Source: DASQFQ01 sp963722815
GTDB lineage: Bacteria > Actinomycetota > Thermoleophilia > Solirubrobacterales > Solirubrobacteraceae
Direction of reading: 5' to 3'
Length of the DNA: 64,000 nucleotides
Assembly (NCBI GenBank): GCA_963722815.1
Contig: CAVROM010000009.1
Span: 186,001 to 250,000 of the forward strand
A program made the translations under genes and the position numbers. The notes under the pieces were generated by a model, which saw only the letters and a program-made list of their open reading frames with translations, did not search any database and was not told where the DNA came from. Shown here piece by piece: positions 41,298 through 51,397 of this stretch (positions are counted from its first letter, which is position 1; each line of letters begins with the position of its first letter).

Positions 41298-44200
41298 GTG
41301 GCCATCAGAGTGGAGCTGTGCGGCGCCCTGACCGTCGAGGTCGACGGGCGCCGGGTCGAGGACGACCTTCCGGGCCGCCAGGGGCGGCTGCTGTTCGCGT
41401 ACCTCGCGCGCAACCACGATCGGCCGGTGCGGCGCGACGAGCTGGTCGACGTCGTGTGGGACGACCATCCGCCTGGCTCGCCCGACGCCGGGCTGGCCGC
41501 GCTGCTCACGCGCGTGCGGCAGGCGCTGGGGCCCGACGCGATCGCGGGCCGCGCGCACCTGCAGCTCGCGGACGAGGTGTGGGTGGATCTCGACGACGCG
41601 CGCGCCGCCGCGGCCGAGGCCGAGGAGGCGCTCGCGGCGGACGACCCGCGGCGGGCGGTCGAGCGGGCGCGGGCGGCGCTGGAGCGGCTCGAGCGGCCGC
41701 TGCTGCCCGAGCTCACCGGGCGCTGGGTCGACGAGCAGCGCGCCGAGCTCGACGGGCTGCACTCCGATGCGCTGGAGACGCTGGCCCGCGCCGCGCTGCG
41801 GCTGGGCGGCGGCGATCTGCCTGCCGCCGACCGCGCGGCGCGCGCGCTGATCCAGCGCGAGCCCTACCGCGAATCGGGCTACGCGCTGCAGATGGAGCTG
41901 CTGGCGGCGCGCGGCAACCTCGCCGAGGCGCTGCGGGTGTACGACCAGCTGCGCGTGCTGCTGCGCGACGAGCTCGGCGCGACCCCGGCGCCCCACGTCA
42001 CCGCGCTGCACGACCGGCTGCTGATGCAGGACGAGGCGCCGGCCCCCGCCTCCCGAGCCGCGACGCCCGATCTGCCGCTGCCGGCCGTCCTCGCCGGGCG
42101 CGAGGAGCGGCCGTTCGTCGGCCGGGCTCCGGAGCTCGCCGCCCTTCGGCGGGCGTGGGAGCTGGGCCAGGGCGCGGTAGTCGTGGTGGTGGGAGAGGCG
42201 GGGATGGGGAAGACCCGGCTCGCGGCCCGTTTCGCCGCCGAGGCGCACGCGGCCGGCGCCGCCGTCCTGCACGGGCGGATCGACGAGGAGACCGTCGTCC
42301 CGTTCCAGCCGTTCGTCGAAGCGCTGCGCCACTACGTGGCGTACGCGCCGCCGGTGACGGGCGTGGATCTCGAGGCGCTCGCCCCGCTGGTCCCGGAGCT
42401 GGGTGGCGTCGCCGCGGAGTCCGGCGAGCGCGAGAACCGCCGCTACCGGCTCTTCGAGGCCGTCGCCGCGCTGCTCGCGCGCGTCGCCGCCGAGCGGCCA
42501 CTCCTGCTCGTCGTCGAGGACCTCCAGTGGGCGGGCATGCCGACCCTTCTGCTGCTTCGCCACGTCGTCCGCCGCCTCGAGGGGGCGCCGCTGCTGGTGC
42601 TGGTGACGATGCGCGACGAGGAGGCCAACCGCGTCGCCGACCCGGCACGGCTGCTCGCCGACCTCAGCCGCGAGCACGTGGTCGAGCGGATCGCGCTCGC
42701 CGGCCTGGAGGAGGCGGACGCGGCGGAGCTCGTGGGCGACCCCGAGCTGGCCCACCGCCTCTACGGCCGCACCGCCGGCAACCCGTTCTTCATCGAGGAG
42801 ATGCTGCGCAGCCTGGCCGAGGCGCCCGAGTCCGACGGCGTCCCGGAGGGCGTGAAGGACCTGGTCTCGCGCCGGCTCGCCCGGCTCGAGCCGGAGACCG
42901 TCGAGGCGCTGACGGCCGCCGCGGTGCTTGGCCGCGACTTCCAGCTCGCCACGCTCGAGGCGATGGCGCGGCGGCCGGGGGAGGAGCTGCTCGACGCGCT
43001 GGAGGAGGCGCTGCGCGCCGGCGTCGTGCGCGAGGACGTCGAGCAGGTCGACCGCTTCGCCTTCGCCCACGCGCTCGTGCGCGAGACGCTCTACGACGCG
43101 CCCGCCCACGCCCGCCGCGTCCGCCTGCACCTGCGCGCCGGCCGCGCGCTCGAGGCCGACGGCGCGCCACCTGGTGAGCTCGCGCACCACTTCTTCGTCG
43201 CCCGCGAGGTCGGCGGGGCGGAGGCAGCGGTCGAGTACAGCGCCGCCGCCGCCCGCCAGGCGGTCGCCGCGCACGCGTACGAGGAAGCGGCCTGGCACCT
43301 CGGGCAGGCGCTCCAGGTCGACAGGCGGGCCGACCTCCTGATCGCACTCGGCGACGTGCGCTGGCAGGCCAGCGAGCCGGGCGCCCGCGCGGCGTTCGAC
43401 GAGGCGGTGGAGGTCTCCCGGGACCCCGAGATCCTGGCCCGCGCCGCGCTCGGCGCGGGCGGGCGCTTCTACATGCCGGTCACCTCCGACCCCGCCTACG
43501 TCGCCCGGCTCGAAGAGGCGCTCGCCGCGCTCGGGGACGCCGATGGTCCGCTGCGGGCGCGGCTGCTCGCGCGCCTGGCCGAGCACCTTGCGCTCGCGGC
43601 CGCCGGCGACCGGCCGGCGCGGCTCGGCGCCGAGGCGGTCGCGATGGCCCGCCGCGTCGGCGACGACGGGGCGCTCGCCGCCGCCCTGATGGGCCGCCAC
43701 GCCGCGCTGCTCGACATCGAGCACGCGCCCGAGCGCCTCGCCACGATCGACGAGGCGGTCTCCGTCGCCGAGCGGATCGGGGCCGGCGAGGTCGCCGCGC
43801 TCGCGCTGCACTGGCGCATCTTCGACCTCGTCGAGCTCGGCGACCTGGCCGGCGCCAAGGCCTCCCACGTCCGCCTCGCGGCGCTCGCGCTCGAGCTCCA
43901 CCAGCCGCTCTACACGCACTCCGCGCTGGCCTGGCGCGGCGAGTGGGCGCACGTCGCAGGCCGGCTGGACGAGGCCGAGCGGATCCACCGCGAGTCGCTG
44001 CGGGTCGCCGAGGCCGCCGGATCGCCCGACGCGCGCGGGTTCTTCCTCACGCAGCTGTTCGCCGTCCGCCGCGACCAGGGGCGCCTCGGCGAGCTGCTCG
44101 ACCCGGTCGAGCGGCTCGCGCGCCAGCGCGGCGCGATCGGCGTCATCTGGCGGGCGCCGCTGCCGCTCGTGCTGCTGCAGGCCGGCGAGCGCGAGCGCGC

Positions 44201-44571
44201 CCGCGAGGCCTACGAGGCCGCGCTCCCCGCCGCGCTCGAGGGCCTGCCCGGCAGCCTCTTCCGCCTCTCCGGCCTCACCTGCGTGGCCGAGGCGTGCGCC
44301 GCCGTCGGGGACGCGCAGGGCGCCGACGCGCTGATCGCCGAGCTGGAACCTCACGCCGACCGCCTCGTGCAGACCGGGTTCAGCGGCTGCTGGGGCTCGG
44401 TCCGGCGCTACCTCGGCCTGCTCCACGCGACCGCCGGCCGCCCGGAGGAGGCGCGCCTCCAGCTGCAGGGCGCGCTCGAGCTGCCACCTCGCCCTCGACG
44501 CCCCGCTGCTGGCCGAGGTCACCCGGCGCGATCTCGCCGATGTATCAGGCGAGCGCCTCGGTGCTCTGTAA
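41298..44571 (+). CDS. SARP/BTAD-AAA ATPase-TPR transcriptional regulator (frameshifted near 44480)
   Basis: About 1090 aa from GTG 41298. Winged-helix DNA-binding domain (1-90, RVELCGALTVEVDGRRVED, GRQGRLLFAYLARN), bacterial transcriptional activation domain (about 100-245, GYALQMELLAARGNLAEALR), an AAA/STAND ATPase with Walker A VGEAGMGKTRLAA and Walker B LLLVVEDLQWAG, then TPR-like helices to the end. No LuxR helix at the C-terminus. An indel near 44480 restores HLALDAPLLAEVTRRDLADV and a TAA at 44569-44571. AfsR-like regulators use ATP and a signal to activate neighbouring genes; the target is unknown. Confidence 0.85.
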
Positions 44572-44694
44572 GGCGTCCGGCAACCCTCCCCCCACTCAGC
44601 CGGACCGACCGAGGCACGGAAGCCTGCCGCAGGTAGGGGCCCCGCGACGGAGTGCGGGGTCCCGGCCGCGCGGCCGGCCGGTTAGCGTCCCCCC
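44572..44694. promoter_or_regulatory. Intergenic region with terminator-like hairpin and leaderless promoter
   Basis: GGACCCCGC-type arms pair around 44638-44664 (GGGCCCCGC/GCGGGGTCC, eight-base loop), fitting a terminator of the SARP gene. TAGCGT (44683-44688) lies six bases before the ATG at 44695, so the next gene is predicted leaderless. No known aptamer was recognised. Confidence 0.5.
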
Positions 44695-45469
44695 ATGAGC
44701 ACCTGGCCAACATCCATGCAAAGACTGAGCGAGCGCGTCGCGCGCGTGCCCGCGGACCGCACGGTGGCGGAGGTCGTCGCCCGGCTGACCGACATCGAGA
44801 CGCAGCTCAACGGCTTCTTCGCGCCGGGCGGCCCGGCGGTTCCCCCCGACGGCGTCGCCTGCTTCAACGGCATGTACCTCAAGGTGACCGAGGCGGTTCG
44901 CGACGCGCTCCCGACGTTCGAGAACCAGGCGTTCATCGAGCGCCTCGACATCCTCTTCGCCCAGTTCTACTTCGACGCCTACGACGCGGCCGCGGCCAAG
45001 GCGTGGGTCTCGAAGGCGTGGGAGCCGCTGTTCGAGCGCCGCGCCGAGCGCCGGCTCGCGCTCCAGTTCGCGATCACCGGCATGAACGCGCACATCAACA
45101 ACGACTTGGCCCACGCGCTCGATCCTCACCTGGCACGAGTTCGGCTTCGACGCCGCCATGCGCCGCGACTACGACAAGGTCAACGACATCCTCGCGGCGG
45201 TCGAGACGGACATCAAGGGCCCGCTCTCCGACCGCCTGATCGCCGAGGTCGACACCGCGTTCGGCAACGCCGACGACTTCCTCGCGCTCTGGAGCATCCG
45301 CCACGCCCGCGACCAGGCGTGGGAGCGGGCCCGGATCATGCAGCGCATCCCCGGCGACGAGCTCGACGGGCTGTTCGACCGGATCGTCGGCTTCGCCGGC
45401 AATCTCCTGCTCGGCCCAGCCGTCTCGCATCCGTCCAGAGCTTCAGCCATCGGCTCTCGCCGCCGATGA
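44695..45469 (+). CDS. DUF5995 family protein (frameshifted near 45123)
   Basis: About 255 aa. DGVACFNGMYLKVTEAVRDAL, FIERLDILFAQFYFDAYDAA, and ITGMNAHINNDLAHAL are the DUF5995 block. One inserted base near 45123 separates HAL from ILTWHEFGFDAAMRRDYDKV. The rest continues DYDKVNDILAAVETDIKGPL. All-helical and soluble, with conserved His/Asn/Asp that could hold a ligand or metal. Function unknown. It lies seven bases before the GGDEF-EAL gene. Confidence 0.75.
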
Positions 45470-45476
45470 GGCCACC

Positions 45477-48028
45477 ATGTCCCCAGGGAAGGGCGCGCGG
45501 CGCCTGCTGTCCGCCGACGGCGGCGTGTGGGCGCTCAACATCGCGATCGTCATCGCGTCCGTGGCGTTGCTCGCCGGGCCGGTGCAGCACCTCCCCGAGT
45601 TCGACGCGGGCGTCCACCTGCCGTGGTGGGGTCTCGCGCTGGGCTTCCTCGCCGCCGAGCGCTGCGTCGTGCACCTGCACTTCCGCCGCAGCGCCCACTC
45701 GTTCTCGCTCGGCGACCTGCCGCTCGTGTTCGGCCTGCTGTTCGCGAGCCCGATCGACCTCGTCGTCGCCGGGCTCGTCGGGCCGATCGTGGTGCTGCTG
45801 ATCGACCGCCGCCTGCCGGCGATCAAGGTCGTCTTCAACATCGCGCAGTTCACGCTCGCCACGTGCCTGGCGGTGATCGTCTTCCAGCGAGCTGGCCGCG
45901 ACCACCGATGGCTTCGGCCCGGCGGTCTGGCTCTACGCGCTGCTCGCGACCCAGATCTCCGCCTTCGTCACCGTGCTGCTGATCGGCGCCGCGATCTCGC
46001 TCTCCGAGGGCCTGCTCGGCGCTCAAGGCGCTCGGTCGAATGCTGCTCATGGACCTCACGGTCACCATCACCAACTCGAGCCTCGCCCTCGCCGGCGCGC
46101 GTGATCGTCGTCTACGACCCGCGCGCGCTGCCGCTGCTGGTCGTGCCGCTCGTCACCGTCTTCCTCGCCTACCGCGCCTACGCGACCGAGCGCCAGCGCC
46201 ACGAGAGCCTCGAGTTCCTCTACGAGACGACCCGCACGCTCTCGCGCTCGCCCGAGATCGTCGGCGCGCTCGAGGGCCTGCTCGCCCGCTCGGTCGAGGC
46301 GTTCCGCGCCGAGATCGCCGAGATCGTCCTGTTCCCGTCCGAGGGCAACGCGCCGCTGCGCACCACCCACGGGCCGGGCGACGTCCGCGACGAGATGCTC
46401 CCGATCGACACCGCGATCGCCGACGAGCTGCGCGCGCTGGTCGACCACGACGAGCCCGTCACCCGCCTCACGCCCGCGACCGGCAGCGTGCGCCTGCGCC
46501 ACTACCTGGAGGAGCGCGGCGTCACCCACGCGATGCTCGCGATGCTCCCGGGGGAGACGCGCGTTGTCGGCACGATGCTGCTCGCCAACCGCCTCGGCGT
46601 CGTCCGCGACTTCTCCGACGCCGACCTGCGGCTGTTCGAGACGCTCGCCACCAACGCCTCGGTCGCGCTCCAGTACGACCGCCTCGAGCAGACCGTCTGG
46701 CAGCTGCGCGAGCTCCAGCGCCAGCTCGAGCACCAGGCCTACCACGACTCGCTGACCGGGCTGGCCAACCGCACGCTGTTCATCGACCGCGTCGACGAGG
46801 CGCTGCGCAAGCCCGATCCGACCGTCGCCGTCCTGTTCGTCGACATCGACGACTTCAAGACCGTCAACGACACGCTCGGCCACACGGTCGGCGACCAGCT
46901 GCTGGTCGCGGTCGCCGAGCGCCTGTGCTCGTGCGTGCGCCCGAGCGACACCGTCGCGCGCTTCGGCGGCGACGAGTTCGCGGTCCTGCTCGACCGCCTC
47001 GACGGGCCCGAGGACGTCGTGGTCGTCGCCGAGCGGATCCTCGCCGCGCTCGCCCAGCGCGTGCCGGCCGGCGACGAGGCGGTCAGCGTCGGCGCCAGCG
47101 TCGGCATCGCCACCAACCACGCCGAGGCGACCCGCGCGGGCGAGCTGATCCGCGACGCCGACGTCGCCATGTACGAGGCCAAGCAGCAGGGCAAGGGCCG
47201 CTGGGCGCGCTTCGAGCGCCAGCATGCACACCGCGATCCTCCGCCGCCACGGGCTCAAGGAGCAGCTCCAGCAGGCGGTCGCCCGCGGCGAGTTCGCGGT
47301 CGAGTACCAGCCGATCGCCCGCCTCGCCACCGGCGACGTCGTGGCCGCCGAGGCGCTCGTGCGCTGGCAGCATCCCGAGCGCGGCCTCGTCGGCCCCGGG
47401 GAGTTCATCCCGCTGGCCGAGGAGACGGGGCTGATCGTGCCGATCGGCGAGTTCGTGCTCGACGAGGCCTGCCGCCGCGCGGTCGGCCGCGACGTCGGCA
47501 TGCACGTGAACCTCTCCGCCGTCGAGCTCCAGCACGTCGACGTGCTCGAGCCGGGTGACGTCGACCCTGCGCCGCCACCGGCTCGACCCGACGCAGCTGA
47601 CGCTCGAGATCACCGAGAGCGTGCTGGTCGACGCGCAGATGAGCGCCACGCTGCGCGAGCTCCACGAGACCGGCGTGCGGCTCGCGCTCGACGACTTCGG
47701 CACCGGCTACTCGTCGCTCAGCTACCTGCGCTCGTTCCCGCTCGACGTGCTGAAGATCGCCAAGCCGTTCGTGGACGGCGTCACCGGCCGCCGCGAGGAG
47801 CGCTCGTTCGTGCGCATGATCATCGAGCTCGCGCGCACGCTCGGGCTCGAGGTCGTCGCCGAGGGCATCGAGGCCGGCGACCAGCTCGCGGTGCTGAAGG
47901 AGATGGGCTGCGACCTCGGCCAGGGCTTCTATCTGTCGCCCCCGCTGTCGACCTCGATCCTCGAGGACCGGGTGCGGATCGAACGCCCGTCCAGGAGCCC
48001 TCTCGGCGCTCCGGGATCCGGACGATAG
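45477..48028 (+). CDS. Membrane GAF-GGDEF-EAL protein (c-di-GMP enzyme), copy 2, frameshifted
   Basis: About 850 aa with the same plan as 11772-14285, including the membrane block with LPWWGLALGFLAAE. GGDEF is intact (RFGGDEFAVLL) with an RPSD inhibitory site. EAL keeps AAEALVRW, NLSAVEL, EITESVLV, LDDFGTGYSS, LKIAKPFV and VVAEGIE. Frame breaks occur near 45890 and 46100 (within the membrane block), 47222 and 47557; homologous sequence continues across each, so sequence error is likely. Synthesis and breakdown of c-di-GMP are both possible. The next gene downstream is preceded by a c-di-GMP aptamer. Confidence 0.8.
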
Positions 48029-48037
48029 ACCTGGCGA

Positions 48038-48122
48038 GAGCTGCAGTTCGTAGGGCAAACCCGCCGTGAGGCGGGGACGCAAAGCCAGGGGCCTCCGGAC
48101 GGAGGCAGCCCAGCCGCCGGCT
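48038..48122 (+). ncRNA. c-di-GMP-I (GEMM) riboswitch
   Basis: The two invariant blocks of the GEMM aptamer are present in order: AGGGCAAACC (48052-48061) and GGACGCAAAGCC (48075-48086). Between them is a G/C stem closed by a GTGA tetraloop (CCCGCC-GTGA-GGCGGG). After the second block comes a second helix, GCCTCCG-GA-CGGAGGC (48091-48106), then AGCCC closing on the upstream GGG. This is the P2/P3 layout of the class I aptamer. It lies ten bases after the c-di-GMP enzyme gene and 32-50 bases before the subtilase start. On/off sense is not clear from the sequence. Confidence 0.85.
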
Positions 48123-48153
48123 CGAGCTTCAACTCCGAGCCGAATCTCGCGAC

Positions 48154-49818
48154 ATGGAGGTCGCCGCGTCGATGCCCTATTCAGCCCCCAACATCGTCTT
48201 CCGGATGCGCTGGATGATCGGCATCGCCCTGCTGGCGATCGCCGCCTCCACCGTCGCGCTGACCGGTTCGCGTGCCGCCCTCCCGGCGCCCGATCCGTCG
48301 GTCGCAGCCGCGGAGACGCTGCCGTCGCTGAACCCTGCGCTGGCCGACCTGGCCGCGCGCTCGCCGCACAAGCGCGTCGAGGTGATCGTTCAGCTCGACC
48401 CGGGGACGGCCCGCGGCGCCGCCGCGCCGCTCGTCCGCGAACTGGGGGGCAAGGTCACGCGTGACCTGCACATCATCAACGCCGTCGCCGCCGAGCTGCC
48501 CGCCGCCGGCGCCCGCGAGCTCGCCTCGCGCCCCGAGGTCCGCGCGGTCTCCCCGAACGCCGCGACCAAGCCGCAGGCCACGGGCGACGGCCTCTCCACC
48601 TCCTACAACGCGTCGATCCAGACGCCGTACCTCTGGAACACCTACCGCGGGACGGGCCGCGGCGTCGGCGTCGCCGTGGTCGACACGGGCATCGCCGGCG
48701 GCCTGGCCGACTTCCGCGCGTCCGCCTCGACAAGTCCTCGCGCGTCATCGGCTCCGCGGTCGTCAACCCCCACGCCAAGACCGCGACCGACACCTACGGC
48801 CACGGCACGCACGTCGCCGGCATCATCGCCGGGGACTCGCGCAACCGCGACGACGGCGACGCTAACAAGGGCCGCTTCATGGGCGTCGCGCCGGGCGCGA
48901 ACCTGATCTCGATCAAGGCCTCCGACGACGACGGCAACGCCACCGTCCTCGACGTGATCGCCGGCATCCAGTTCGCCGTCGACCACAAGGCCGACTACAA
49001 CATCCGCGTCCTCAACCTGTCGCTGGAGTCCTCGGCCACCGAGTCCTACAAGACCGACCCGCTGGACGCCGCGGTCGAGGCCGCCTGGTTCAGGGGCATC
49101 TTCGTGGTCGCCGCCGCCGGCAACCGCGGCCCGGGCGGCGACGCCGTCAGCCACGCCCCCGGCAACGACCCCTACGTGGTCACGGTCGGCGCGGTCGACG
49201 ACAAGGGCACGAAGGAGATCGCCGACGACGAGCCGACCACCTGGTCGAGCCGCGGCACGACGCAGGACGGCTTCGCGAAGCCCGACATCTACGCGCCGGG
49301 CGCCAGGATCGTCTCCAACCTCGCGCCGCAGCTCGGCGTACTCGCGGCTCTGCACCGACTGCGTGAGCGACGGCGGCGAGTACATCCGCGCCGGCGGCAC
49401 CTCGATGTCCGCCCCGATGGTGGCGGGCGCCGCCGCGATCGGCTTCCAGCTCGACCCGACGATGACGCCGAACCGCGCCAAGGCGCTGCTGCGCGACTCC
49501 GATCGCCCGCTGACCGACTCGATCGACGAGCTCAGCATGGTCGACGCCGCCCGCCGCTTCTTCGGCGACGGCGGCAAGCTCGCCAACCAGGGCCTCGAGC
49601 CCAACACCTACATCGACCCGGCGACCGGCGAGATCGACTACACGCGCTCGCGCTGGAGCCGCTCCCGCTGGAGCGAGGCGAGCGATCTGCTGCGCTCGAG
49701 CTGGAGCCGCTCGAGCTGGAGCCTGGCTCCGGACTCGCTCGGCACCGACAGCGCAGCCGTCGCCACCGCGCGCTCGAGCTGGAGCCGCTCGAGCTGGTCG
49801 ACCAGCTGGACCAAGTAA
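48154..49818 (+). CDS. S8 subtilisin-like protease with Trp-repeat tail, copy 2 (two frameshifts)
   Basis: About 555 aa, secreted. ATG 48154 or 48172 (GGAGG at 48156-48160). Signal segment MIGIALLAIAASTVALTGSR, I9 propeptide (RVEVIVQLDPGTARGAAAPL), then Asp in VAVVDTGIAGG, His in YGHGTHVAGIIAG, oxyanion Asn in AAAGNRGPGG, Ser in GGTSMSAPMVAG. Indels near 48715 and 49345 break the frame. The tail reads RSRWSRSRWS, LLRSSWSRSSWS, ARSSWSRSSWSTSWTK: Trp every four to five residues with Ser/Arg between. Expression is likely controlled by the c-di-GMP riboswitch just upstream. Confidence 0.85.
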
Positions 49819-49872
49819 CGCTTGCCAGGGGACCGGAGAGGACGGCGCGCCCAGGGATAGCCTGGGCGCGCC

Positions 49873-50778
49873 GTGACTCCGCTCGCCTGGTATCGCCGCA
49901 CCGGAGCTGACCCGCCGTTCGGGGACCAGCGCCGGGCCCATGGCACACGCTTCGAGGGCTACTACTGGCGGCTGACGGACGCCGCCGCGGGCCGCGTCGC
50001 GATCGCGCTGTGCGGGGTCTGCCGCGATGCGGCGGGACCTTGGGCGATCGTCGCGCTGGCCTCGTCCGACGGCACCGTGCGCTCCCGTCTGGAGCCGGTG
50101 GCCGAGGTGTCGTTCGGGGATCTCGGCGTGCGGGCCGGCTCGTCGTTGTCCGGGTCGGCGTCGCATTTGCGGGTCGACCTCGGGGAGGACGCACGGCTTG
50201 AACTGCGCATTGAGGAGAGGGTCGAGTGGCCGCGGCGGGCCTTCGGTGGGACGGGGCTGGGGCAGATCGTGCCGGGGCTGCCGCAGTACTGGCATCCGCA
50301 CCTGCTGGGCGGGCGCGTGTCGGGCTCCGGGTGGGACGGCGCCGTTGTCTACGCCGAGAAGAACTGGGGTCCGCGCTTCACCGAGCACTGGTGGTGGGGG
50401 CAGGCGCAGGCGTTCGAGGGCGCCGACGCGTGCGCGGCGTTCGCGGGCGGTCGCGTGCTGGGCGGCGCGCCGACGGGGGTGGTCGTGCGGGTCGAGGACC
50501 GCATCCTGCGGCTCGCGCCGCCGTTCGCGCAGCTGCGCACCTCGATCGGCGCCGCTGCCTGGCGCGTTCGCGCCCGCTCCGCCCGCTGGGACGTCGAGCT
50601 CGAGGGCGAGGGGGTGGGCTCGCCGGCCGTCCTGCCGGTCCCGGTGCCGGGTGAGCGGCGGGTGGAGCCCCGCTCGCAGCAGTACCTCACCGGCCGGTTG
50701 CGCGCCGAGGTGCGGCGCGGCGGCCGCGTGTGGTGGAGCGGTGAGTCGTCGCTCGCCGGGCTCGAGCGCTGGGTGTAG
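49873..50778 (+). CDS. Tocopherol cyclase-like protein (VTE1 family)
   Basis: 301 aa, soluble, beta-rich. GTRFEGYYWRLTDAAAGRVAI near the N-terminus and VVYAEKNWGPRFTEHWWWGQAQAF in the middle match the hallmark segments of tocopherol cyclases (EGYYWR, YAEKNWG, WWWGQA). The cyanobacterial enzyme is a little longer (about 360 aa) and the plant enzyme has a transit peptide. Predicted reaction: chromanol ring closure of a prenylated hydroquinone. Leaderless-like start (TAGCCT nine bases before the GTG). Two rightward genes beyond the divergent SRPBCC gene encode the preceding two pathway steps. Confidence 0.75.
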   Translation: MTPLAWYRRTGADPPFGDQRRAHGTRFEGYYWRLTDAAAGRVAIALCGVCRDAAGPWAIVALASSDGTVRSRLEPVAEVSFGDLGVRAGSSLSGSASHLRVDLGEDARLELRIEERVEWPRRAFGGTGLGQIVPGLPQYWHPHLLGGRVSGSGWDGAVVYAEKNWGPRFTEHWWWGQAQAFEGADACAAFAGGRVLGGAPTGVVVRVEDRILRLAPPFAQLRTSIGAAAWRVRARSARWDVELEGEGVGSPAVLPVPVPGERRVEPRSQQYLTGRLRAEVRRGGRVWWSGESSLAGLERWV

Positions 50779-50798
50779 GACCGGCGCGAACTTCAACG

Positions 50799-50842
50799 GC
50801 GGCTGGGTAGGGAAGCGGTCCTGCGACCCCCTACCCAGCCGC
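50799..50842. repeat. Palindromic repeat element, copy 2
   Basis: GCGGCTGGGTAGGG (50799-50812) and its perfect complement (50829-50842) around a 16-base loop. The flanks AACTTCAA before and AGTTGA after match copy 1 at 5475-5605. The right arm encodes the last residues and TAG of the leftward gene. It lies between the convergent cyclase and SRPBCC genes and may serve as a terminator. Confidence 0.7.
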
Positions 50843-51397
50843 AGTTGACTCCGCGCGCCGAGCCGCGACCGCCAAGGGCTCCGCCCCGACCAGCCGCTCG
50901 AACGGCCCGATCACCGTCCACAACGCGCGCAACCGCATCCGCGCCGTCGCGTCCACCGGATCCACCCGAGCCTCGGACACCAGCACCGAGCGCCCATCCT
51001 CACCCGGCTCCGCCCAGTGCGCGAACAGCACCCGCACCGTCCCGCGCTCGTCCCAGGTGCGGAAGTCGTCCGGCCCGCTCAGGCGCGGGTAGTCGCGCTG
51101 GAGCGTCCAGATCCGCCCGCACAAGCCCGATACCGACCAGGTGTCGCCCTCGTCGAGCACCGTGAACGGGTAATCGCGGAAGAGCTCGGTGTAGGTCTGG
51201 CTGTGCACGACGCCGGGGATCCGCCAGCGCACGAGCCGCTCGAGCCGGCGGGTGTCGGAGAGGCGGACGGCGCGGGCGGCGTCCCACAGCTCCTCCGGCG
51301 GCGCCGCCGCCGCGCGGCGGTGGTGAGTGCGGACGGCGGGCTCGGGGACCCAGTCGTCCAGGCGTTCGTCGGCTCGGTACGGTGAGATGCGGGGCAT
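50831..51397 (-). CDS. SRPBCC/DUF2867-like protein
   Basis: 188 aa. After PEPAVRTHHRRAAAAPPEELW the helix-grip pattern of START-like proteins follows: RLERLVRWRIPGVVHSQTYTEL, DEGDTWSVSGLCGRIW, RTWDERGTVRVLFAHW, and a long C-terminal helix LRALWTVIGPFERLVG. Such folds bind hydrophobic small molecules. Inserted between the tocopherol-type genes on the opposite strand, it could bind a lipid quinol, but nothing shows this. Its ATG and that of the methyltransferase share the same CATG (51395-51398). The last codons come from the palindromic repeat. Confidence 0.65.
   Translation of the reverse strand: MPRISPYRADERLDDWVPEPAVRTHHRRAAAAPPEELWDAARAVRLSDTRRLERLVRWRIPGVVHSQTYTELFRDYPFTVLDEGDTWSVSGLCGRIWTLQRDYPRLSGPDDFRTWDERGTVRVLFAHWAEPGEDGRSVLVSEARVDPVDATARMRLRALWTVIGPFERLVGAEPLAVAARRAESTAAG

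Noticed and set aside
41046..44522. A 1158-codon open frame on the minus strand opposite the SARP regulator
   Set aside because: Composition is that of a high-GC antisense shadow (Arg/Gly/Ala/Val/His without domains), while the plus strand carries a full SARP-BTAD-ATPase protein.
44572..44694. Riboswitch between the SARP and DUF5995 genes
   Set aside because: It has stable G/C stems but matches no aptamer core I know; a terminator plus promoter explains it.
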